DNA of 51,971 nucleotides from Rhizobium cauense. Its GTDB lineage: Bacteria > Pseudomonadota > Alphaproteobacteria > Rhizobiales > Rhizobiaceae. The translations under genes were made by a program, and so were the position numbers. Below, one piece after another: positions 18,183-26,703 of the stretch; within the stretch, counting starts at the first letter, position 1; each line of letters begins with the position of its first letter. The notes beneath the pieces were generated by a model. The model searched no databases. It saw only the letters and a list, made by a program, of their open reading frames with translations, and had not been told where the DNA came from. The stretch lies in NCBI RefSeq assembly GCF_019511525.1, contig NZ_JAEUAT010000030.1, forward strand, positions 1 to 51,971, given 5' to 3'.

Positions 18183-19346
18183 TCAGGCCGACTTGAAGCG
18201 CGCCATAAGCTCGGCACGGCCGGGATCGGTGAGGGTCACGGCGGCGCCGAATTCCAACGGCGTCAATGCGGCTTCATCCGGATAGACGATCTTGTTGGTG
18301 GTGACCTCCTTCGGCAGCAGCGCAATGACACGGCTGTCGGTGGTCGGCGCGCCGTTGGCGATATGCTCCTTCACGGCGTTCTGCGGATCCATGAGGTAGT
18401 TGAGCAGCGCGTAGGCGGCGGCCTTGTTCGGCGCATCCTTCGGGATGGCGTAATAGTCAGTCCAGATCTCGCCGCCATCGGTGCCGAGCACATAGGCAAG
18501 CTCCGGCATGTCGCGGTTCAGCTGCGCGCCGTCATTGGTCCAGCACATGGTCAGCCACGCATCGGTGGAGCGCATTGACGGCTGGTAGTCGGAATTGATG
18601 GCGAAGAGATGCGGCTTGACCTTGATCAAAAGCTCCTCGGCTTTGGCGAGTTCGTCGGCCTTGATCGAGTTGAAGTCGTAGCCGAGCGAGACCAGCGCGC
18701 TGCCGATCGTCGTCAACTGGTAGTCGTGGACCATCGTGCGGCCGTCGCCTTCGGTCTGGGCGATCTCGAAAAAGTCCTTCCAGCTTGAAAGCTTGGTCTT
18801 GATCTTCGTGGTGTTGACCGAGAAGCCGGTCGTGCCCCAGTTCTTCGGCACGGCGTAGGTCTTGCCGTCGATCTGGCCCTCTTTGGTGAAACGCGGGCTT
18901 TCAGTCGCCTGGCTGAAATTCGGCAGCTTGGAAAGGTCGAGTTCGTCGATCAGGCCGAGTTTGTGATAGGTCGAGATGGTATAGTTGGTCGGCACGTAGA
19001 GCGACCAGCCGGAAGCCCCGGCCTGCAGCTTCGCCAGCATTTCCTCGTTCGAGCCGAAGACATTGACCTCGACGGCAACGCCGGTCGCGGCCTTGAAATT
19101 CTCGAAGGTTGCCGGATCGTGATAGTTCGGCCAGGTGGCGATCGACATTTGCGTACCGAGCTCGCCGGCGGCATAGGCTGGCGTCGACAGCGCGCCGGGG
19201 AAGCGCGCCATCACGGCGGTCGCGAGGCCGAGACCGGTGATGCCGAGGAAATGTCGACGGCTGATGGAGCCGCGCTTCAGGCGCATGAACTCGTCCATGA
19301 AGCCTTCGGCAGAGATTGGCAGATTGTCCTTATAATCCTTGCTCAT
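18183..19346 (-). CDS. ABC transporter substrate-binding protein, PotD/PotF-like, Tat signal
   Basis: A periplasmic binding protein of 387 residues. The N-terminus carries a twin-arginine motif (SRRHFLG) followed by a hydrophobic stretch ending TPAYAAG, so export by Tat in folded form is likely. The mature part matches the PotD family (polyamine-type cluster) in motifs such as IATWPNYHDPATFENF and the C-terminal AAYALLNYLMDPQNA. I chose ATG 19346 (AAGGGAA upstream) over an ATG 48 bases earlier that would overlap the ATPase gene. The solute is not identifiable, but family members bind polyamines, opines and other amino compounds. Confidence 0.88.
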   Translation of the reverse strand: MSKDYKDNLPISAEGFMDEFMRLKRGSISRRHFLGITGLGLATAVMARFPGALSTPAYAAGELGTQMSIATWPNYHDPATFENFKAATGVAVEVNVFGSNEEMLAKLQAGASGWSLYVPTNYTISTYHKLGLIDELDLSKLPNFSQATESPRFTKEGQIDGKTYAVPKNWGTTGFSVNTTKIKTKLSSWKDFFEIAQTEGDGRTMVHDYQLTTIGSALVSLGYDFNSIKADELAKAEELLIKVKPHLFAINSDYQPSMRSTDAWLTMCWTNDGAQLNRDMPELAYVLGTDGGEIWTDYYAIPKDAPNKAAAYALLNYLMDPQNAVKEHIANGAPTTDSRVIALLPKEVTTNKIVYPDEAALTPLEFGAAVTLTDPGRAELMARFKSA

Positions 19347-19368
19347 GATGCTGTTCCCTTGTTTTGGT

Positions 19369-20460
19369 TTATGCATTCGATGCTGGAAAGACATGGATGG
19401 CTTTGGGGTCGAAGCCGAGGAACACCTCCTCGCCCGGCTCTACGAGTTCGGTCTCGTTCATGCTGCGGCGGTCGGCGGTGATCAGGAAATCGCCGAGACC
19501 GGGAACGTTGACCGCATATTCGGCCGACGAGCCGAGGAAGATGCGGTGCGTCACTGTTCCCTTGAACGCTGCGCCGGTGGTTGCCTGACCGCGCGTCAGA
19601 TGGATTGCCTCGGGACGCAGTGCGGCAATCGCCGTGCCCGGGGCCAGCCGCTTGGCCGACGCGATCGCCGAACCGTCGGCCACTCGCAGGGTCGTACCAT
19701 CGGCCTCTACGGTTGCGGCGATCCGGTTTGTCTTACCGACGAAATCGGCGACGAAGAGATCGGCCGGACGGTCGTAGACTTCCTGCGGCGAACCAAGCTG
19801 GCGGATGCGCCCGGCGCTCATGACGCAGACGACGTCGGCCATTGACAGTGCCTCTTCCTGGTCGTGGGTGACGAGCACGAAGGTAATGCCAAGTTCGCGC
19901 TGCAGGGTCTGCAGCTCTATTTGCATGGCGGAACGCAGCTTCTTATCCAGCGCAGCGAGCGGCTCGTCGAGCAGGAGTACGGACGGGCGGTTGACAATAG
20001 CTCGGGCGAGCGCCACGCGTTGCTGCTGACCGCCCGACATTTCGTGGATGCGGCGCTTGGCGAAGCCGTTGAGGCGGACCATCTCCAACGCCTCTGCTAC
20101 CCGGCGGTCGATCTCGCGCGCCTCGATTCTCGGGCGCATCTGCTTCAGTCCGTAAGCGACGTTCTGCTCGACATTGAAATGCGGGAAGAGTGCATAGTGC
20201 TGGAACACCATGTTCACGGGGCGCCGATACGCTGGAACGCCATTCATCTCGCGGCCGTCGATCAAAACTGTGCCCTCGCTCGGCTGTTCGAAGCCGCCGA
20301 TCATCCTCAGGCAAGTTGTCTTTCCGCAGCCGGAAGGACCGAGCAGCGCGAGGAAGGCGCCCTTTGGCACATTCAGATTGATGTCCGTTACGGCGGTCAC
20401 GGCGCCATAGTTCTTGGTGACCGAACGGAATTCGATGTCGTTCGTCGAAGCGGATGCCAC
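19369..20460 (-). CDS. ABC transporter ATP-binding protein, PotA-like
   Basis: A cytoplasmic ATPase of about 363 residues: Walker A GPSGCGKTT, signature MSGGQQQRVALARA, Walker B LLLDEPLAALD, and a C-terminal TOBE-type domain with LRPEAIHL. A GTG start at 20460 preceded by CAGGGAAC is preferred; another GTG at 20514 has no clear ribosome-binding site. It is the first gene of a minus-strand operon ATPase, binding protein, two permeases and SDR, and would power that importer. Confidence 0.9.
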   Translation of the reverse strand: MASASTNDIEFRSVTKNYGAVTAVTDINLNVPKGAFLALLGPSGCGKTTCLRMIGGFEQPSEGTVLIDGREMNGVPAYRRPVNMVFQHYALFPHFNVEQNVAYGLKQMRPRIEAREIDRRVAEALEMVRLNGFAKRRIHEMSGGQQQRVALARAIVNRPSVLLLDEPLAALDKKLRSAMQIELQTLQRELGITFVLVTHDQEEALSMADVVCVMSAGRIRQLGSPQEVYDRPADLFVADFVGKTNRIAATVEADGTTLRVADGSAIASAKRLAPGTAIAALRPEAIHLTRGQATTGAAFKGTVTHRIFLGSSAEYAVNVPGLGDFLITADRRSMNETELVEPGEEVFLGFDPKAIHVFPASNA

Positions 20461-20551
20461 GTCTGTTCCCTGCGGTTGGTTTGGAATTGGCGATCTTCGT
20501 CGCCCTATTGCCACCGTCGTTGAGGAAAGAGTAAGCCGGAGCTTCTGGCGA

Positions 20552-20574
20552 GGTATATACCCCGAGAGGGGTAT
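20552..20574. promoter_or_regulatory. Palindrome in the LuxR/Pot divergent promoter
   Basis: ATACCCC (20557-20563) and GGGGTAT (20568-20574) are perfect 7-bp arms around GAGA. The left side overlaps a second palindrome GGTATATACC (20552-20561). It sits just upstream of a possible -35 (TTGACG, 20576-20581) with a possible -10 (GTATAT/TATATA, 20600-20606) for the LuxR-type gene. This is the geometry of a lux-box-like site, so it is a good candidate operator for that regulator. Confidence 0.6.
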
Positions 20575-20643
20575 TTTGACGAATGATGCTTCGTGGAAGG
20601 TATATATCGATCGGGACTATCGTGGCGCAAAGGAGCCTGCCAG

Positions 20644-21462
20644 ATGAGCACTGACCTGGAAGCGCTGTTTGGCGCCTTCGGTACGATGATTGGCCGACCT
20701 GCGATGGCCGATATGGAGATTGGCGAAACTATTCGCCAAATGTTGGCGGCGTTGGTGCGGTTCGATCACGTCGTTGTCTTCGCCTATCGGGGTAACGAGC
20801 GGCCGATCGATCTCTACAGCACCTTCAGCCCTGAGGAACATGTGGTGTTCGTCACACTTTATCAGGCTGGGCCCTACCTGCTCGATCCTTTCTATCATAC
20901 TGCGCGGGAGCGCCGTCAGGACGTTTTCCGCATGCGGGAATTGGCCCCGGACAGGTTTTTCTCAAGCGAGTATTACCGTACCTATTACATCAAGACGGGA
21001 TTGGCGGAGGAGGTCGGTTTTTTTGTCCAGACCGACGATGACATTACTGTCGTGCTTTCGCTGATGCGCATCGAAAAGACCGGATCGTTCACTCCCGCAG
21101 AGTTCACGTTGCTGAAAAAGACCCAGCCATTGGTCGCACGCATGGTGAAGCACTATTGGGCAAGGCTTGCGCCGCGTTTTGATGCACAGCTGAGAGCTGG
21201 CGACAAGAGCCGCCGTTCAAGGGGTAAGCCGGGCAATATTCCGCCGACGGATATCGTTTGGCGCGATCTCAGCCTGACGAGCCGCGAGACGGCGATTGTC
21301 GATCTCGTTCTTCAGGGGCACTCGTCGGAATCGATCGGCATAAAGCTTGCGATCTCTACGGGGACCGTGAAGGTGCACCGGCGCAATGTTTATAGAAAGC
21401 TTGGCATTTCCTCGCAGACGCAGCTCCTATCAATCTATCTGAGGTCGCTTGCGGAGAAATAG
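20644..21462 (+). CDS. LuxR-family transcriptional regulator
   Basis: A 272-residue regulator. The C-terminal 60 residues form a GerE/LuxR helix-turn-helix (LTSRETAIVDLVLQG, then STGTVKVHRRNVYRKLGI). The N-terminal 200 residues look like a GAF/autoinducer-like sensor but lack an obvious AHL-binding signature, and no AHL synthase gene is nearby, so it is a LuxR solo or ligand sensor. ATG 20644 is preferred (AAAGGAGCC upstream) over an ATG at 20593. It is divergent from the PotABCD/SDR operon and probably controls it through the intergenic palindrome, perhaps responding to the imported solute. Confidence 0.88.
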   Translation: MSTDLEALFGAFGTMIGRPAMADMEIGETIRQMLAALVRFDHVVVFAYRGNERPIDLYSTFSPEEHVVFVTLYQAGPYLLDPFYHTARERRQDVFRMRELAPDRFFSSEYYRTYYIKTGLAEEVGFFVQTDDDITVVLSLMRIEKTGSFTPAEFTLLKKTQPLVARMVKHYWARLAPRFDAQLRAGDKSRRSRGKPGNIPPTDIVWRDLSLTSRETAIVDLVLQGHSSESIGIKLAISTGTVKVHRRNVYRKLGISSQTQLLSIYLRSLAEK

Positions 21463-21560
21463 CTTTCACCCCTGCCCATGCGATCGGCACTCGGTCGATC
21501 GTTTTGGTCTGCGCCCGTCACCTTGCGACGAGCATGAGAAACAGCGGCAGCGAGATGGAC

Positions 21561-21593
21561 GACCCGGCATAAGTCAATAACTCATGCCGGGTC
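21561..21593. terminator. Bidirectional intrinsic terminator between convergent genes
   Basis: Arms GACCCGGCAT (21561-21570) and ATGCCGGGTC (21584-21593) form a perfect 10-bp stem followed by TTTT on the plus strand. The site lies between the ends of the LuxR-type gene and the binding-protein gene. Confidence 0.8.
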
Positions 21594-21600
21594 TTTTGCG

Positions 21601-22860
21601 TTATTGGCCAGCCTTGATCTTGCCGACATCCTCGGCGCTCATTTCACCGACCGTGGTGACCTCGCCATTGGCAATCTTCCACAGACGGAACGGGCCGGTG
21701 ATGTCGCCATACTGGTCGAAGCTCACCGGACCAATGACACCTTCGTACTTGATTGGCTTTCCTGCCTTGATGAGGCCGAGTGCCTTTTCGAATTCGGCTT
21801 TGCCCGCGTGGATCGGCGTGCCGCCTTCTGCAACGACTTCAGGCATGGCTGCCTTGATCGCAGCAGCATCCGGCTTTCCTGCCTTGGCGATGGCAAGCGC
21901 CACGATCGCACCTGCGTCGTAGGATCGGTCAGCGGCGGGCGCAGACGGTGAGATACCGCCGGAAAAAGCCGAGTAATTGGCGTTGAAATATTCGGTCGAC
22001 GCGGTCGGGCTGGTGCCCGAAGAGGTGCCGTAGGCATTTTCGAGATATTGCGCGCCCACGCTCTCGATAAAGTCCTTCGAGTTCATGCCGTCGTTCAAGA
22101 GGAAGGTTTGGGCGCCGCCACCCGAAACCCATGCGCGAGCGATCGTTGCGCCGTCCACCGGCGTGCTGACGAGGTAGAGTGCATCCGGCTCGCCTGCCAT
22201 GGCAGCACTGGCTTCCGATGCATAGCTCGACTGCTTTTCGTTATAGGGCGTGGTCGAGGTAATAGTGCCGCCGAGCTTCTGGTAGGCCGTGGTGAACTCC
22301 TTCACCATGTTGACGCCGAAGTCGTTGTTAACGTTGATGATGGCGATCTTTTTCAGCCCCTGATCCATTGCGAATTTGGCTGCAGCTGTGCCCTGCAGGG
22401 CATCGGACGTGATGGTGCGGAAGAAAACGCCGTTGGTCTTGCCATCGCGGCCGAGTGCTGTCAGCGTTGGCGAGGACGAGGCGGGCGAAACTTGCACGAC
22501 ACCGGCCGGGGCAGTGACGGAGGTCAGGATCGGGATCGACACCGACGAGATGATGCCGCCGATGATGACCGGCACTTTCTTGATATTCACCAACTGGGTC
22601 GCCTGATCGACGGCGATATTGCCCTGGCTCTGGCTATCGCGTGTATCGGCGACGATCTTGCACCCGCCGACACCACCGGCGTCATTGAAATCCTTGAACG
22701 CCATGGCGACCGACTTCGCGCCGGCCTGGCCATATTCGCCTGCAGGGCCTGTCAGTTCCATGACGAGGCCGACAGTGATGTCACACTCGGCCGCAAAACT
22801 CGAGACGGTGGATGCTGCAAGGCCGGCGACCATCGCAGAAAGCAGAAGTGATTTTCTCAT
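21601..22860 (-). CDS. Branched-chain amino acid-type ABC substrate-binding protein (LivK-like)
   Basis: A periplasmic binding protein of the HAAT family, 419 residues. A Sec signal peptide (MRKSLLLSAMVAGLA...SSFAAE) is followed by ITVGLVMELTGPAGEYGQAG, typical of LivK/Peripla_BP_6 proteins. ATG 22860 has an AAGGGGAA site and overlaps the TGA of the upstream aldo/keto reductase (ATGA). It is the only binding protein for the LivGFHM genes on the other strand. The substrate is probably not a plain branched-chain amino acid, since this family also takes up amides, aromatic acids and urea. Confidence 0.9.
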   Translation of the reverse strand: MRKSLLLSAMVAGLAASTVSSFAAECDITVGLVMELTGPAGEYGQAGAKSVAMAFKDFNDAGGVGGCKIVADTRDSQSQGNIAVDQATQLVNIKKVPVIIGGIISSVSIPILTSVTAPAGVVQVSPASSSPTLTALGRDGKTNGVFFRTITSDALQGTAAAKFAMDQGLKKIAIINVNNDFGVNMVKEFTTAYQKLGGTITSTTPYNEKQSSYASEASAAMAGEPDALYLVSTPVDGATIARAWVSGGGAQTFLLNDGMNSKDFIESVGAQYLENAYGTSSGTSPTASTEYFNANYSAFSGGISPSAPAADRSYDAGAIVALAIAKAGKPDAAAIKAAMPEVVAEGGTPIHAGKAEFEKALGLIKAGKPIKYEGVIGPVSFDQYGDITGPFRLWKIANGEVTTVGEMSAEDVGKIKAGQ

Positions 22861-23909
22861 CGTTGTTCCCCTTTGTTGAGATTGTATTTCATGATGCTGC
22901 CGTGGCGCCCCTCCCGGTCGCGCTCCAGCGTGTAAACATCGCCTTCGAGCTGTCTTGCCTCGGAAAGGACGCCGTCGATCTCGGCACGGTCGGCATCCGT
23001 CAGCCGGATATCGGCAATCGCCAGATTGGATTTGAGATGATCTCGGTTGCGGGCGCCGACGATCACCGCAGCCACGCCAGGCCGTGTCAGCATCGCGGCA
23101 CTGGCAACGGTTGCGATATCCACCTGATGCCGGTCGGCAATCCTGCGAAGCGTCGAAAGCAGGGTCTGGAAAAGATCCCAGCCGCCAAAATCGTCGATAA
23201 TCAGCTTGTATTTGGTCAGCGAGCGGTTTTCGAGCGGATGCTCCGGTTCCAGCTTGCCGAGCCAACGGTCGCCAAGGAACCCGCCGGCCACCGTGCCGTA
23301 GCAGAAAAGCGCGAAATTGCTTTCGGCCGCAAGCTTTACCATCCGCTTTTCCGGGCGACGGTCGAGTAGCGAATATTGCAGCTGCAGCGAGGCGATGGGG
23401 ACGCCTGCACCGATGATTGCCTCGATATGGGCAACGTCGAAATTGGTACCGCTTACCTTGTCGATCTTGCCGGCCTGCTGCAACTCCTTCAGCCAGACAG
23501 CGGTGTCAAGCCAGCCGGGGATATCATAGGCCCACCAGTGGAACTGCACGAGGTCCAGACGGTCGAGATTGAGCCTTTTGCGGGACGTGTCGATAACACC
23601 CTCCACATAGGCTTTACTGATCGTCGGCAGAACGGTGAGATCAGGCACGAACTTGGTGTGGACGCGGATTTTCGACAGGGCTTCCTGCCCACGCAGGTCC
23701 GCATAGCGCAGCCGGAAACGGCCGATCAGATCCTCGACGCCGGTGTAGATGTCAGCGCAATCGAACGTGGTGATGCCGGCATCTGCGAACGCTACCATAT
23801 CCTCCACTGCCGTTTCCGCATCGATCGGTCCGTGCCCGCCGGCCATCTGCCAGCCGCCGCGGATGACACGGGATATCTCGTAGTCGGGCGCGATAGTGAT
23901 GCGTTGCAT
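22857..23909 (-). CDS. Aldo/keto reductase
   Basis: An NAD(P)H-dependent aldo/keto reductase of 350 residues. The catalytic tetrad is visible: Asp and Tyr in TFDCADIYTG, Lys in VHTKFVPD and His in LVQFHWW. The C-terminal VIVGARNRDHL matches the cofactor-binding loop. ATG 23909 lies 10 bp after the upstream stop; an ATG at 23930 would overlap it. A divergent paralogue is fused to a Rid-like domain at the far end of the other operon (28570-30042), with shared signatures such as QFHWW and YGT..GGFL. Both probably act on the solute imported here or its breakdown product. Confidence 0.88.
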   Translation of the reverse strand: MQRITIAPDYEISRVIRGGWQMAGGHGPIDAETAVEDMVAFADAGITTFDCADIYTGVEDLIGRFRLRYADLRGQEALSKIRVHTKFVPDLTVLPTISKAYVEGVIDTSRKRLNLDRLDLVQFHWWAYDIPGWLDTAVWLKELQQAGKIDKVSGTNFDVAHIEAIIGAGVPIASLQLQYSLLDRRPEKRMVKLAAESNFALFCYGTVAGGFLGDRWLGKLEPEHPLENRSLTKYKLIIDDFGGWDLFQTLLSTLRRIADRHQVDIATVASAAMLTRPGVAAVIVGARNRDHLKSNLAIADIRLTDADRAEIDGVLSEARQLEGDVYTLERDREGRHGSIMKYNLNKGEQR

Positions 23910-23919
23910 GTCGTCTTGC

Positions 23920-24279
23920 CTATTTCTCATTCAATGGAGGGTTCAAGGGAACCGCGGTGGTCTCGGCATGGCTGAAGCGTCGGATGCCCGTGCGGGTGAT
24001 CCTCAGCCGGCTCGAGCAATTCGGATCGGGACAGGCGATATCAGCATCGGTCGTCATCCAGTCATTCGCATGCGTCGGGCGCTGTTTGGCGGCGAGAAGG
24101 GGCAGGACGGACGACAGGGAGTAGATCGAGATCCCCTGCCCCGGCGGCAGATGCAGCATTTCCCCACGCAACTCAAAATAATCGCCGGGCTTTGCCCCAC
24201 AATAGACGGCTCCGCCTTGGGGAATGATCACATCGACGCGCAAGTCGAAAAGATCGAAACCGTCGTCGCGCTTAGTCAT
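23920..24279 (-). CDS. Small conserved protein, TIGR04076-like
   Basis: A 119-residue cytoplasmic protein from ATG 24279 (AGGTGG upstream), overlapping the GntR gene end by 8 bases. It starts VDVIIPQG after a short charged segment and contains a CPDPNC pair of cysteines. The pattern resembles the TIGR04076 family of small proteins of unknown function, some of which sit beside oxidoreductases. I recall the family only by its look, so the assignment is tentative. Its place between the regulator and the aldo/keto reductase suggests a role in the same pathway. Confidence 0.65.
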   Translation of the reverse strand: MTKRDDGFDLFDLRVDVIIPQGGAVYCGAKPGDYFELRGEMLHLPPGQGISIYSLSSVLPLLAAKQRPTHANDWMTTDADIACPDPNCSSRLRITRTGIRRFSHAETTAVPLNPPLNEK

Positions 24280-25030
24280 TGTCCACCTGTCTCGCGAGGC
24301 CCTCGTCTTGATCCAGTCGTCCACGGATCAGGTCGAAAGAACGGCTGATATCGTTGGAAAGCGATTGCAGGGCGGCAGTCGGATCACGCCGTTCCAGCGC
24401 CTCGATCAGTGCCCAGTGATGGTCGGTCGCGGCCAGCCCGCCATGTTCGTCATGTATATGGGCAGCCTTGCGGATGATCGCGCCTGATTGGAGCCAGAGA
24501 CTCTCGACGATCGGAATCATCACTGCTGAGCCGGCGGCTTCGTAGATATGGAAATGGAAACGCTGGTTGAGCTCGGAGGTGACCTGGCCGATATCTTTGC
24601 CATGTCGCTCGAAGGCTGCGTCGCAATCGAGGTTAACCTTCTTGAGGATGGCAAAATCGTCTGCCGTCAGATTAGGCAGGGCGAGAACCACCATCTGCCC
24701 TTCGATGAGGATGCGCGCCCTTGCTAGGTCGTCGAGCCGCTCGCGGGTAATCAGCGGCACACGCACCGAACGGTTCGGAAGCGCTTCGAGCGCTTGTTCC
24801 GAGACAAGCCGGCCCAGCGCCTCGCGAACTGGCATCGTGCTTGTCTGCAGGCGCTCGGCGAGATCGACGATACGCAAAACATCGCCAGCGTCGAACATGC
24901 CGTTGATCAGCGAGCGGCGGAGCTCATTATAAACCCGATCATGTAGCGTTTCGCGGCCAACCGGCGACAGCACGTCCCGCATGGTGGAGCTATCACCGCG
25001 CTCTCGCGGCTGTCGTGCATGATCCGCCAT
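24272..25030 (-). CDS. GntR-family transcriptional regulator (FadR/FCD type)
   Basis: A 252-residue regulator with an N-terminal winged helix (LHDRVYNELRRSLINGMF, then MPVREALGRLVSEQ) and a C-terminal all-helical FCD ligand domain with metal-ligand-type residues in FHFHIYEAAG and TDHHWALIEA. ATG 25030 has a GGAGAAG site; an upstream ATG at 25057 does not. It heads the minus-strand half of the split importer locus and is divergent from the LivG gene. It most likely represses both operons through the palindrome at 25094-25105 until the imported acid binds. Confidence 0.9.
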   Translation of the reverse strand: MADHARQPRERGDSSTMRDVLSPVGRETLHDRVYNELRRSLINGMFDAGDVLRIVDLAERLQTSTMPVREALGRLVSEQALEALPNRSVRVPLITRERLDDLARARILIEGQMVVLALPNLTADDFAILKKVNLDCDAAFERHGKDIGQVTSELNQRFHFHIYEAAGSAVMIPIVESLWLQSGAIIRKAAHIHDEHGGLAATDHHWALIEALERRDPTAALQSLSNDISRSFDLIRGRLDQDEGLARQVDND

Positions 25031-25093
25031 CCACTTCTCCCGCATTCCAGCCGCCAAGTCCGTTTTTCCGGTTGCTTTTCATCAGCTGGTAAA

Positions 25094-25105
25094 GTTTGAT
25101 CAAAC
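25094..25105. promoter_or_regulatory. GTTTGATCAAAC palindrome, candidate GntR operator
   Basis: A perfect 12-bp palindrome in the 108-bp gap between the divergent GntR-type and LivG-type genes, with a related half site TCATCAAATC just to the right. FCD-type GntR regulators usually bind short AT-rich palindromes between the genes they control. Confidence 0.55.
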
Positions 25106-25138
25106 ATCATTCATCAAATCAAGAGCCTTTCTTCGCCG

Positions 25139-25948
25139 ATGCCCAAGTCCCCAACCGATACGGTCCAAAATGCGCTCGCCTCCCCGGCAGCGGTCATTGA
25201 GGCCCGCAATCTGGTCAAGCGGTTCCAGGGCATGACCGCTGTCGCCGAGATGTCGCTGAGGCTCGGCCCTTCCGAGATGGTTGGGCTGATCGGTCCAAAT
25301 GGCGCTGGCAAAACAACGCTTTTCAACCTGATTGCCGGTTCACTCAAGCCGACCTCCGGCGAGATATGGATTGCCGGCCGCGATGTGTCGCAAGACAGTC
25401 CGGAAAAACGCATCGCAACCGGGGTAGGTCGCACCTTCCAGATCCCGCGCCCGTTCCTGGAGATGAGCGTGCTCGAAAACGTGCTTGCCGGTGCGCAGTC
25501 GCAGCACGGTGAACGGCTATTTGCAAATTTCCTGCGCCCAGGCTTCGTCCGTCGGCAGGAAAAGGCCGCGGTGGACAAAGCCCGGACGCTCCTGGAATTC
25601 GTCACGCTTTCGCACCTCGAAAATCAGCCGGCCAAGGTCCTCTCCGGTGGCCAGCGCAAGCTGCTCGAACTGGCTCGCATACTGATGGCCGATCCGCGGG
25701 CGATCCTGCTCGATGAACCGGCTGCCGGCGTCAATCCGGCGCTCCTGGAAACCATTATGGAGCGGGTGATCACACTGAACGCGCAAGGCAAGTCGATCTT
25801 GTTGATCGAGCACAATATGGACATGGTCGCGCGCCTTTGCTCGCGCGTCGTGGCCATGGCGCTCGGTCGACCGCTTGCCGAGGGCACACCGGAAGAGGTT
25901 GCAAGGAACCCAGCCGTGATCGAAGCGTATCTGGGAGGTGCGGCGTGA
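25139..25948 (+). CDS. ABC transporter ATP-binding protein, LivG-like
   Basis: A 269-residue ATPase of the HAAT family: Walker A GPNGAGKTT, the LivG-type GRTFQIPRPF segment, signature LSGGQRKLLELARIL and Walker B ILLDEPAAGVNP. There is no strong ribosome-binding site before ATG 25139, so the start is the most likely one rather than certain. It is the first gene of a tightly overlapping operon LivG-LivF-LivH-LivM-AKR/Rid. Confidence 0.9.
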   Translation: MPKSPTDTVQNALASPAAVIEARNLVKRFQGMTAVAEMSLRLGPSEMVGLIGPNGAGKTTLFNLIAGSLKPTSGEIWIAGRDVSQDSPEKRIATGVGRTFQIPRPFLEMSVLENVLAGAQSQHGERLFANFLRPGFVRRQEKAAVDKARTLLEFVTLSHLENQPAKVLSGGQRKLLELARILMADPRAILLDEPAAGVNPALLETIMERVITLNAQGKSILLIEHNMDMVARLCSRVVAMALGRPLAEGTPEEVARNPAVIEAYLGGAA

Positions 25949-26703
25949 GCAGCATCCCTGCACTCGAGACCCGCGCGCTCGTGGCCGGCTATGAGCCGGA
26001 CCTGCCGATCGTGCGCGGCGTCGATCTATCCGTTGCAAAAGGCGAGCTTCTGGTTCTTCTCGGCCCGAACGGCGCTGGCAAGTCAACTTTCGTCAAGGCG
26101 ATCGCTGGTGTCGTGCCGGTCCATAGCGGCAGCGTGGCGCTTTCAGGCCGGGACATCACCGGCGTTCCCGCTCACGGCAAGATCACGCAAGGCCTTGCCT
26201 TTGTCCCGCAGACCGAAAACATCTTCGCGACGATGAGCATTCACGAAAACCTGCAACTTTCCGCAGCGGTTTTGCCAAAGCCCCTAAGGGGGGACAGGAT
26301 TAGGGCACTGTACGAACGCTTTCCCGATCTTGCGACTGCGCCCTCTCGACTGGCCGGCGCTCTTTCAGGCGGTCAGCGCCAGATGCTGGCGGTCGCAAGG
26401 GCCCTGATCGTCGATCCCCCGGTCATCATTCTCGATGAGCCGTCGGCCGGGCTATCGCCCAAGATCGTCTCGGAAGTTTTCGACATGCTGGCACAGATTA
26501 ACGCCACGGGCGTGACGGTTATTCTCGTCGAGCAGAATGTGAAGGCGGCCATCAAGATCGCCAGCCGTGCGATCATCCTGGTCGAGGGCCAGATCCGCCA
26601 CGAGGGTGTCGCGGCCTCGCTGCTCGATGATCCGATTGTTGCAAAACTATATCTCGGCACCGCGCACGCGGGGGATCATTCCAAAGGGGCCGGACAGTCA
26701 TGA
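25945..26703 (+). CDS. ABC transporter ATP-binding protein, LivF-like
   Basis: The second ATPase of the importer, 252 residues. Walker A is GPNGAGKST, signature LSGGQRQMLAVARAL and Walker B IILDEPSAGLSP. The GTG start at 25945 overlaps the LivG stop (GTGA) and has GGGAGG upstream. The stop overlaps the LivH ATG, so translation is coupled across all four transporter genes. Confidence 0.9.
   Translation: MSSIPALETRALVAGYEPDLPIVRGVDLSVAKGELLVLLGPNGAGKSTFVKAIAGVVPVHSGSVALSGRDITGVPAHGKITQGLAFVPQTENIFATMSIHENLQLSAAVLPKPLRGDRIRALYERFPDLATAPSRLAGALSGGQRQMLAVARALIVDPPVIILDEPSAGLSPKIVSEVFDMLAQINATGVTVILVEQNVKAAIKIASRAIILVEGQIRHEGVAASLLDDPIVAKLYLGTAHAGDHSKGAGQS

Noticed and set aside
20644..21462. Quorum-sensing circuit with AHL synthase
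   Set aside because: No LuxI-type gene occurs in the window and the sensor half lacks clear AHL-pocket residues, so only a LuxR-type solo is claimed.
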